Source: JAVBOW01 sp031549495 (GTDB lineage: Bacteria > Bacteroidota > Bacteroidia > Bacteroidales > Rikenellaceae). From it: DNA of 48,214 nt. The notes under the pieces are model-generated. The model worked only from the letters and a program-made list of their open reading frames with translations. It did no database searches and was not told where the DNA came from. The DNA lies in the NCBI GenBank assembly GCA_031549495.1, contig JAVBPS010000013.1:1-48214 (forward strand), written 5' to 3'. This document shows, piece after piece, positions 36,395 to 42,912 of the stretch (the first letter of the stretch is position 1; each line of letters starts with the position of its first letter). The translations under genes and the position numbers were made by a program.

Positions 36395-37927
36395 CTAATA
36401 GATCCCCTGGTTGCGGTGATCCCCAAACCGCGTCTTTTCCGTCCGTTTGAGCGGAATATTCATCCCATGCGTCTCTTCTAACCACGTGTAGAGGTCCGAG
36501 TTAAGCTGCTTGATCAACGCCTGGTGCTCGGGCGCCGCGATCAGGTTATTGGTCTCGAACGGATCCGCGACCAGGTCATAGAGCTCATTGGTATCCCAGA
36601 TCCCATGGTAACGGATATACTTGTACCGGTCCGTGCGCACCCCGAACGTGGTGGGCGTCTGCGGGAAGTCGTACTCCCAGTAATACTCGTAATAGATCCG
36701 CTCGCGCCACTTATCGACCGGCTTGCCCTGCAGCAGCGGCAACATCGAAGTCCCGCGCATCTGCGACGCCTTTTCGATCCCGCAAGCCTCCATGACGGTG
36801 GGCGCGATGTCGATGTTCTGCACCATATTCTCCACCACGGTCCCCGGCTTGATGATCTCGGGACAGTAGGCCAGCATCGGCACGCGCACCGAAGCCTCAT
36901 AGAACGTCCGTTTGTCGATCAACCCGTGCTCGCCCCAGCAGAACCCGTTGTCGCCCATGTAGATCACCAGCGTGGAGTGGTCGAGCCCCTGCTCGCGCAG
37001 AAAATCGAAAAGACGACCCATACTTTCGTCCAGCGAGGTGATCGCCTCGCAATAGTTGCGCACGCAATCCAGGTAAGGCGTCTTGCCGTGATAGGCGTAG
37101 TCGACCCCATGCCAGCTCTCGCGCTGCTGCTTCACCCAATCCGGCAGGCGTCCCTCGCCGTACCACTCCGCACCCCCGACCGGTTTGCCGTCGGAGGCCA
37201 CAGAGGGGATCTGATGCTGCTGGTAGTAGGGCGTATAGTAGGACTCGGGCTGCGGCACCGGCTCGTTCTTATAGATGCCGGTATTCTTGCCCGAAGCCTG
37301 GAAAGGCTCATGCACGGCCTTGTGCGAGAGGTAGACGAAGAAAGGCTTATGCTTATTCTCGCGGATGAAATCCATCGAATGGTCCGTGAGCAGGTCGGTC
37401 ACATAAGCCTCCCTGGGATAGGTCACCCACTTGCCGTTGACGTTCATGCGCACGTTATAGTAAGTCCCCTGCCCCACGAAACTCTCCCAATGGTCGAACC
37501 CGGGCCGCGGGTCGGCGCCCGAATCGCCCATGTGCCATTTGCCGAAGAACCCGGTACGGTAACCGGCCTTTTGCAAATATTGCGGGAAGTAGGTCAGCCC
37601 GTCAGGCACAGGCGCCTGGTTGTCGACCACGGTATGCTCGTGCGAGAAGAGCCCCGTGAGGATCGAGGCGCGCGAAGGCGAAGAGAGCGACGTGGTTACG
37701 AACGCGTTACGCACATACGCCCCGTTCTGCGCCATGAAATCCATGGTCGGCGTGCGCAGCCAGGGCACCCGGTCGAGAAACCCCATGTAGTCGTACCGGT
37801 GGTCGTCCGAGAGGATGAAGATCACGTTACGCGGTTTGGCATCGGGGACGCGTTTGACGGTCACCCCCGGCTTGGCCGCCACCGCCGCCAACGGCAGGCA
37901 AAGGGCGATAGTGGTAATCTGCTTCAT
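36395..37927 (-). CDS. S-type family S1 sulfatase, exported
   Basis: A 510-residue sulfatase with signal peptide (about 1-18). Metal ligands LSDDHR (about 39-44) and the maturation motif TSLSSPSRASILTG: the S-x-P-x-R core puts the serine converted to formylglycine at 82, so an anaerobic radical-SAM maturase (anSME) is needed; none is in the window. YMGDNGFCWGEHG gives the second metal/active-site block. The sequence resembles arylsulfatase A / heparan sulfohydrolase-like S1 members; the sugar it acts on is unknown. It is convergent to the GH105 unit, with its own -7 box (TAACTTTG, 37959-37966). Confidence 0.92.
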   Translation of the reverse strand: MKQITTIALCLPLAAVAAKPGVTVKRVPDAKPRNVIFILSDDHRYDYMGFLDRVPWLRTPTMDFMAQNGAYVRNAFVTTSLSSPSRASILTGLFSHEHTVVDNQAPVPDGLTYFPQYLQKAGYRTGFFGKWHMGDSGADPRPGFDHWESFVGQGTYYNVRMNVNGKWVTYPREAYVTDLLTDHSMDFIRENKHKPFFVYLSHKAVHEPFQASGKNTGIYKNEPVPQPESYYTPYYQQHQIPSVASDGKPVGGAEWYGEGRLPDWVKQQRESWHGVDYAYHGKTPYLDCVRNYCEAITSLDESMGRLFDFLREQGLDHSTLVIYMGDNGFCWGEHGLIDKRTFYEASVRVPMLAYCPEIIKPGTVVENMVQNIDIAPTVMEACGIEKASQMRGTSMLPLLQGKPVDKWRERIYYEYYWEYDFPQTPTTFGVRTDRYKYIRYHGIWDTNELYDLVADPFETNNLIAAPEHQALIKQLNSDLYTWLEETHGMNIPLKRTEKTRFGDHRNQGIY

Positions 37928-37958
37928 ATTTTATTGGATTGGTCGTTTGCGTAAAGAT

Positions 37959-37966
37959 CAAAGTTA
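37959..37966 (-). promoter_or_regulatory. -7 box (TAACTTTG) for the sulfatase
   Basis: TAnnTTTG match on the minus strand 31 nt upstream of the sulfatase ATG; no clear -33. Confidence 0.45.
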
Positions 37967-38122
37967 CGCTTTTTCCCATCAATAAGAATAACACTTTTTC
38001 GTACAAGAATTTCCAATCCGCAAAATTTCCCCGGAAACATGATCCCGACGAGGCCTGTTTGCCATTCCAAGTGAAACGGCGCCGCCCGGCACACGGGGGA
38101 ATATTTGTCATTCTGAGCGCTC

Positions 38123-38156
38123 AAAAAAAACGGAACCCACCGTCAGGCGGATTCCG
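38123..38156 (-). terminator. Terminator after the AraC-family gene
   Basis: Minus strand GGAATCCGCC-TGAC-GGTGGGTTCC followed by eight T residues. Confidence 0.85.
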
Positions 38157-38270
38157 GGGATATATTATAACGGATGCGAAGTCCGGGAGAAGGCTATTTT
38201 ATTCCATGACGGGGTCAGCGCTCACAACTCTTATTCAATAGACCGAAAACTTCGCATCCGAGGTCATTCG

Positions 38271-39197
38271 TTAGGCCAGTGCGACGAGATTCACGTCAGC
38301 AGGGATCACTTTCGGTGCCATGGCCGTACGTCCCTGGGACGATCGGCTGCGGTAGTTCGCAGGCGTGGATCCGTACTCTTTCTTGAACAGCTTGATGAAA
38401 TGGGAGGTGTTGGGGAAATTGCAGGCCACACCGATCTCGGAGATGGATTTGTCGGTCGAGACGAGCAACAGCCGGGAGTGCATGAGACGTTGGCGGATAA
38501 ACCATTTGTGGGGCGGTTCGGCATAATGGCGGCGGAACTCTTTTTTGAACGAGGTAAGGCTGCGGTTGCACTTTCCGGCCAGGTCGTCTATGGAGATCGA
38601 GGAGAAGATATGGTCGTGTACGGTGCGCTCGAAACTGTCGCGCAGGGAATCCATATTCCCTAACACTTTACTTTTCAGGCAGCAATCGGGATGCGTCATC
38701 AGCAGGTAGATCAACTCGGTCATCTTGATGTTCTCGGCCGTTTCGTCCGAGGCGAAGAGCTCTTCGCGCACATACTGGTTGATGGTCAGGAAGAAATTCC
38801 GCACGGTATTCCAGGCCGGATAGACCACATGGGCGGTGGTGCTGCACTTCTCGCACGAATGGTCGTTGGTCACGTTCAACCCGTAAGTCATGTTCAGGTT
38901 GGTCAAAATGCGCCCGAGTTGCGCGGTGGTGTAATAGAAAACGATCTGCTCGAAAGGCCGGTCGCCATCGGGAATATTCTCCACATAGTGGGTTCCCGCG
39001 CCCAGGTAGAAGAGCTCGCCGCGGTTGACCTCATAGCGCATGTCGCCATAGTAGAGGTACTTCCGGCCGCGGATCACATACCCGACGGCATGGCGTGAAA
39101 AATTTTGGGACTGAATGCCGATCCGCGAATGTTGGACATATTTTGCGATCATCGGCTGTCTTGGCAGGTTTTGTAGCGAAGGTGTCATAACAGTCAT
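38271..39197 (-). CDS. AraC-family transcriptional regulator
   Basis: A 308-residue regulator: an N-terminal cupin-like ligand region (about 30-110, HAVGYVIRGRKYLYYGD, GELFYLGAGTHYVENIP), a middle helical part, and a C-terminal double HTH (about 195-290) with ISIDDLAGKCNRSLTSFKKEFRRHYAEPPHKW and EIGVACNFPNTSHFIKLFKKEYGSTPANYR. Four cysteines (CEKC about 115-118; CC in a DCCLKS segment) might bind a metal or sense redox state, which is only a suggestion. It is divergent from bioA across a 248-bp AT-rich region carrying two matching palindromes. Target unknown. Confidence 0.92.
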   Translation of the reverse strand: MTVMTPSLQNLPRQPMIAKYVQHSRIGIQSQNFSRHAVGYVIRGRKYLYYGDMRYEVNRGELFYLGAGTHYVENIPDGDRPFEQIVFYYTTAQLGRILTNLNMTYGLNVTNDHSCEKCSTTAHVVYPAWNTVRNFFLTINQYVREELFASDETAENIKMTELIYLLMTHPDCCLKSKVLGNMDSLRDSFERTVHDHIFSSISIDDLAGKCNRSLTSFKKEFRRHYAEPPHKWFIRQRLMHSRLLLVSTDKSISEIGVACNFPNTSHFIKLFKKEYGSTPANYRSRSSQGRTAMAPKVIPADVNLVALA

Positions 39198-39235
39198 TTT
39201 TATAAGTCCTTTTCCATTATCAAATGTTCACAATG

Positions 39236-39266
39236 CAAACATACAATAATATCTTGTAAATGCAAT
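39236..39266 (-). promoter_or_regulatory. Promoter of the AraC-family gene
   Basis: Minus strand ATTG (39263-39266), 19-nt spacer, TATGTTTG (39236-39243). The palindrome 39241-39259 fills the spacer. Confidence 0.6.
39241..39259. promoter_or_regulatory. Operator-like palindrome, copy 1
   Basis: ATACAATAATATCTTGTAA, three mismatches from the perfect 19-bp palindrome at 39378-39396. It lies between the -33 and -7 boxes of the AraC-type gene. Confidence 0.5.
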
Positions 39267-39377
39267 ATTTTATTTGAAAAAAATCAAATAAAAATAAATA
39301 TTTTTTTCGAGTTATTTATATTTTATTATATATCAAATATTTAAATGCGCGTCTATGTATTGTAATTTTTGCATTTC

Positions 39378-39396
39378 ATACAATATTATATTGTAT
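39378..39396. promoter_or_regulatory. Operator-like palindrome, copy 2 (perfect)
   Basis: ATACAATATTATATTGTAT, a perfect palindrome about one central base, placed where the -33 region of bioA should be. A dimeric regulator bound here should repress bioA. Confidence 0.55.
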
Positions 39397-39418
39397 CAAT
39401 TATTTCCGCACAAAGCAG

Positions 39419-39426
39419 TAATTTTG
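39419..39426 (+). promoter_or_regulatory. -7 box (TAATTTTG) of bioA
   Basis: TAnnTTTG match 19 nt before the ATG. The nearest TTG upstream (39391-39393) is 25 nt away and inside the palindrome. Confidence 0.5.
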
Positions 39427-39445
39427 CATCCTGTAAGAGCTCGTT

Positions 39446-40753
39446 ATGAAAAACCGACCCAAAACAACGACCCCGCCCTCCCTGAAGGAGCAATTGGAAT
39501 TCGACAGGGAACACATCTGGCACCCGTACACGTCGATGACCGACCCTTTACCGGTATATCCGGTGGCCTCGGCCCATGGAGCGGTGCTGACCCTGGCCGA
39601 CGGGAGGGAGCTCGTCGACGGCATGTCCTCGTGGTGGTGCGCCATCCACGGCTACAACCACCCCGCGCTCAACGCCGCCGCCGCGGCCCAGCTTGAAAAG
39701 ATGTCCCACGTCATGTTCGGCGGCCTGACGCACGCCCCGGCCGTGGAACTCGCCCGCCGCCTGGTCGCGATGGCCCCCGACGGGCTGGATAAAGTTTTCT
39801 ATTGCGATTCCGGCTCCGTAGCGGTCGAGGTGGCCGTGAAGATGGCCATACAATATATGCACGCGCGCGGAGATCGCGGCCGCAGCGCCATCGCCACCAT
39901 CCGCGGCGGCTACCATGGCGACACGTGGCACGCCATGTCGGTCTGCGACCCCGTAGGCGGCATGCACTCCCTCTACACGGGCCGCCTGCCGGTACAGTAT
40001 TTCGCCCCGATGCCCTCGATCCCCTTCGGCGGCGAATGGGACGACGCGGATTTCGCCCCGATGGAGCGCCTGCTCGAAGAGCGATCCAACCAGTTGGCCG
40101 CCGTCATCCTGGAACCCGTCGTGCAGGGCGCGGGCGGCATGCGCTTCTACCACCCGCAATACCTGGTGCGCCTGCGCGAGGCCTGCACCCGCCACGACAT
40201 CATGCTGATATTCGACGAGATAGCCACCGGCTTCTGGCGCACCGGCCGCCTCTTCGCCGCCGACTGGGCCGGCGTGTCGCCCGACATCATGTGCGTCGGC
40301 AAAGCGATCACGGGCGGCTACATGAGCTTCGCCGCCGTAATGGCCACGACCGAAGTAGCCTCGACGATCTCCTCCGCCCCGCCCCACGCCTTCATGCACG
40401 GCCCCACCTTCATGGGCAACCCGCTGGCCTGCGCCGTAGCCTGCGCCTCGCTCGACCTGCTGACGACCGACCCGCCCGTAGGCCGCATCGCCCGCATCGA
40501 ACGCCAGTTAGAGCAAGGTCTATACCCCCTGCGCGGCCAAAAAGGCATCGCCGATGTGCGCATCCTGGGCGCGATAGGCGTAGTGGAAATGCAAACCCCC
40601 GTCGACATGGCGGCCATCCAACGCCAATTCGTAGAATCCGGCGTCTGGATCCGCCCCTTCGGCCGCCTGGTCTACGCCATGCCCCCCTACATCATCACCG
40701 AGGAACAAACCGACACCCTGACGGCAGCCATGCGCAAAGTCCTCACTGACTAA
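39446..40753 (+). CDS. bioA: Adenosylmethionine-8-amino-7-oxononanoate aminotransferase
   Basis: A 435-residue class III PLP aminotransferase that makes 7,8-diaminopelargonate from KAPA using SAM as amino donor, the antepenultimate step of biotin synthesis. BioA-typical features: HIWHPYTSM (about 24-31) and SSWWCAIHGYNHP (61-73), which distinguish it from other class III enzymes, GGYHGDTWHAMSV (about 154-166), IFDEIATGFWRTG (Asp257) and the PLP lysine in VGKAITGGY (Lys286). Length normal. It stands alone, with no other bio genes in the window. Two operator-like palindromes upstream suggest regulation. Confidence 0.96.
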   Translation: MKNRPKTTTPPSLKEQLEFDREHIWHPYTSMTDPLPVYPVASAHGAVLTLADGRELVDGMSSWWCAIHGYNHPALNAAAAAQLEKMSHVMFGGLTHAPAVELARRLVAMAPDGLDKVFYCDSGSVAVEVAVKMAIQYMHARGDRGRSAIATIRGGYHGDTWHAMSVCDPVGGMHSLYTGRLPVQYFAPMPSIPFGGEWDDADFAPMERLLEERSNQLAAVILEPVVQGAGGMRFYHPQYLVRLREACTRHDIMLIFDEIATGFWRTGRLFAADWAGVSPDIMCVGKAITGGYMSFAAVMATTEVASTISSAPPHAFMHGPTFMGNPLACAVACASLDLLTTDPPVGRIARIERQLEQGLYPLRGQKGIADVRILGAIGVVEMQTPVDMAAIQRQFVESGVWIRPFGRLVYAMPPYIITEEQTDTLTAAMRKVLTD

Positions 40754-40823
40754 TTTTGTCATTCCGAGCCCATTTGACTACGCTCAGGGTAAACTCCGCG
40801 GTGCCGCCCGGCACTCGGGAGTA

Positions 40824-40914
40824 TTTTGTCATTCAGAGCGAAGCGAAGAATCTTGGTCGGGCTGTGCCGAAACACTTCCGACCAAGATTCTTCGCTTCGC
40901 TCTGAATGACAAAA
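40824..40914. repeat. Dispersed palindrome, family A copy 7
   Basis: TTTTGTCATTCAGAGCGAAG and its complement enclose perfect inner arms CGAAGAATCTTGGTCGG / CCGACCAAGATTCTTCG. The longest and cleanest stem in the window. Confidence 0.9.
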
Positions 40915-40947
40915 AACCACACCCTCCTGCCCAAACAGGAGGGTGTG
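40911..40947 (-). terminator. Terminator reading from gdhA
   Basis: Perfect 12-bp stem CACACCCTCCTG/CAGGAGGGTGTG (40918-40947), followed on the minus strand by GGTTTTTT. It lies 270 nt beyond the gdhA stop, so repeat C would be inside the gdhA 3' UTR. Confidence 0.85.
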
Positions 40948-41040
40948 TCATAAAAACGAATTTCCCCGCAGGGCCGAGCCCCAAGATAACTGCAAGCGGG
41001 GAAACCCGTAATCAATTCAAAATCCAAACCAGTGAAGGAA

Positions 41041-41201
41041 GCGAACCCTGTGTGTTAGCACCAACCACCGTCCGAACTTTCGCTGTGCATAGAGTGCGTC
41101 GATTTTTGTCGATCGTCAGCCTTTTTAACCGGAGCGTACTGTAGTACGTGAGGATTAAAAAGGCTGAGGATCGGCGAAAAGCGGCGTGCTATATGTGCAG
41201 C
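41041..41201 (+). ncRNA. Structured repeat element C, copy 2 (candidate RNA)
   Basis: Same lead and nested stem-loop as at 19441-19600. Outer stem 41082-41101 with 41182-41201, middle stem 41103-41114 with 41169-41180, and an upper stem CAGCCTTTTTAACC (41117-41130) with 41152-41166, where GGC/GCC pairs replace the A-U and G-U pairs of copy 1. The apex is CGTAC-TGTA-GTACG. A 13-bp direct repeat AGCACCAACCACC lies at 41057-41069 and 41208-41220. It lies 18 nt beyond the gdhA stop, on the opposite strand. Confidence 0.5.
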
Positions 41202-41219
41202 CGCAGCAGCACCAACCAC

Positions 41220-42575
41220 CTAAACGACGCCCTGGGCCATCATGGCATCAGCCACTTTGATAAACCCGGCGATATTGGCTCCTTTCACATAGTCGACGTA
41301 CCCGTCCTTGCCCGTCCCATGCTTCACGCATGCGGCATGAATATCGTTCATAATGGTCCCCAGCCGCTTGTCGACCACATTCTGGCTCCAGCTCATGCGC
41401 ATCGAGTTCTGCACCATCTCCAACCCCGAAGTCGCCACCCCGCCGGCATTGGCCGCCTTTCCGGGCGCGAAGAGGATCTTCTTCTCGCGGAACACCTCGA
41501 CCGCCTCGGGCATGCAGGGCATGTTAGCCCCCTCGGCCACACAGAGACAACCGCCGGCGACAAGTTTGCGGGCGTCGACGCCGTCGAGTTCATTCTGTGT
41601 GGCGCAAGGAAGGGCTATGTCGCAGGCGATACCCCAGGGGCGCTTACCGGGATGGAAGGTCGCTTCGGGAAAATGCTTGGCATACTCGCTGATGCGCCCG
41701 CGGCGCACGTTCTTGAGCTCCATCACCCACGCGAGCTTGACCGCGTCGATCCCTTTGGGGTCGTGGATAAACCCGCCCGAATCGGAGAGCGTCACCACTT
41801 TGGCGCCCATCTGGGTGGCTTTCTCGGTGGCATACTGGGCCACGTTGCCCGCCCCGGAGATGGCGACCAATTTACCGCGGAAACTCTCGCCGCGCGTGGC
41901 GAGCATCGCCTGGGCGAAGTAGCACACCCCGTAGCCGGTCGCCTCGGGCCGCAGCGGGCTTCCGCCCCAACCCACGCCCTTGCCGGTGAGCGTACCCGAA
42001 AATTCGTTGTTCAGGCGCTTGTACTGCCCGTACATATATCCGATCTCGCGCCCGCCCACGCCGATGTCGCCCGCAGGAACGTCCGTATCGGCGCCGATGT
42101 GGCGCTGCAATTCCGTCATGAAACTCTGGCAGAACTTCATCACCTCGTTGTCCGAGCGCCCTTCCGGATTGAAGTCCGAGCCCCCTTTGCCGCCGCCCAT
42201 GGGCAGGGTGGTCAGGCTGTTCTTGAATACCTGCTCGAAAGCGAGGAATTTCAGGATCCCGAGGTTGACACTCGCGTGGAACCGGATCCCGCCTTTGTAG
42301 GGCCCGATGGCACTGTTCATCTGCACGCGGTAGCCGCGGTTGATCTCCACCTGCCCACGGTCATTGAGCCACGGCACGCGGAACATGACCACGCGTTCGG
42401 GCTCTGCGATGCGCTCCAGGATTTTCTGCTCTTGTAATAGGGGGTGATCCAATATATAAGGTGCGAGGCTTTCGGCCACCTCCTGCACCGCCTGGTGGAA
42501 TTCCCCCTCTCCGGGATTCATGGCCTTGATCCGGCCCATGAAATCCTCAACGTACTTTTGTTCTTTGACTTCCAT
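41220..42575 (-). CDS. gdhA: Glutamate dehydrogenase (NADP-type, hexameric)
   Basis: A 451-residue cytosolic enzyme that joins ammonia and 2-oxoglutarate into glutamate. GYRVQMNSAIGPYKGGIRFH and LPMGGGKGGSDFNPEGRSDNE hold the substrate-binding lysines. PAGDIGVGGREIGYMYGQYKRL contains the catalytic aspartate. ISGAGNVAQYATEKA is the nucleotide-binding fold, and the C-terminal SWSQNVVDKRLGTIM is normal. Length and spacing fit the short bacterial NADP-dependent class. It is driven by an ideal promoter (42598-42629) and followed by repeat C and a strong terminator. Confidence 0.96.
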   Translation of the reverse strand: MEVKEQKYVEDFMGRIKAMNPGEGEFHQAVQEVAESLAPYILDHPLLQEQKILERIAEPERVVMFRVPWLNDRGQVEINRGYRVQMNSAIGPYKGGIRFHASVNLGILKFLAFEQVFKNSLTTLPMGGGKGGSDFNPEGRSDNEVMKFCQSFMTELQRHIGADTDVPAGDIGVGGREIGYMYGQYKRLNNEFSGTLTGKGVGWGGSPLRPEATGYGVCYFAQAMLATRGESFRGKLVAISGAGNVAQYATEKATQMGAKVVTLSDSGGFIHDPKGIDAVKLAWVMELKNVRRGRISEYAKHFPEATFHPGKRPWGIACDIALPCATQNELDGVDARKLVAGGCLCVAEGANMPCMPEAVEVFREKKILFAPGKAANAGGVATSGLEMVQNSMRMSWSQNVVDKRLGTIMNDIHAACVKHGTGKDGYVDYVKGANIAGFIKVADAMMAQGVV

Positions 42576-42597
42576 ATCTTAATCTTATTTTCCGCTA

Positions 42598-42629
42598 CAA
42601 AAATAACGTTTTTTCACCTTTTGTACAAA
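42598..42629 (-). promoter_or_regulatory. gdhA promoter
   Basis: Minus strand TTTG (42626-42629), 20-nt spacer, TATTTTTG (42598-42605): perfect consensus, 22 nt before the ATG. Confidence 0.75.
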
Positions 42630-42863
42630 TTTACCCCACACCGCAGGGTTTGAGTTAAATATTTAACATAAAAAATAATTAAAATTTTTCAGTAATCCGC
42701 CCATCCTGGTTTCTATCGAAAACCAGATAGCGCCTGAGAGGAAAAATCTATAATCTTAAAAATTTTTAATATTTTTTTTTGCGTAAAATTGAACAATCCC
42801 CTATCGGAAGGCATGGGACACAATTTTCACAAAAACGTGTTACAAATAGGCAACAGCAATGGC

Positions 42864-42893
42864 ATTGCGATCCGATATTTATGAATATCTTTG
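42864..42893 (+). promoter_or_regulatory. Promoter of the TonB-dependent receptor operon
   Basis: ATTG (42864-42867), 18-nt spacer, TATCTTTG (42886-42893), 19 nt before the ATG. Confidence 0.6.
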
Positions 42894-42912
42894 TGAAATT
42901 GGCTAAATTTTC

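Larger units (their letters stand above)
37928..38270. other. Intergenic region between sulfatase and AraC-like gene
   Basis: Holds the sulfatase -7 box (37959-37966), the small GCGCCGCCCGGCAC hairpin with a family A left arm (about 38082-38120), the AraC-gene terminator (38123-38156), and a pair of distant arms CGGATGCGAAGT/ACTTCGCATCCG (about 38171-38182 and 38250-38261). No gene. Confidence 0.6.
40754..41219. other. Intergenic region between convergent bioA and gdhA
   Basis: Contains the small GTGCCGCCCGGCAC hairpin, a family A palindrome (40824-40914), the gdhA-side terminator (40911-40947) and structured repeat C copy 2 (41041-41201). No gene is seen. Confidence 0.7.
42576..42912. other. 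Divergent AT-rich control region between gdhA and the TonB receptor gene
   Basis: Contains the gdhA promoter (minus) and the receptor promoter (plus), with a small stem TGGTTTCTATCGAAAACCA at about 42710-42728 and a long A/T run near 42750-42780. No small gene is evident. Confidence 0.6.

Noticed and set aside
39400..39696. Small frames across the araC-bioA spacer
   Set aside because: They overlap promoter elements and the start of bioA and have no coding character.
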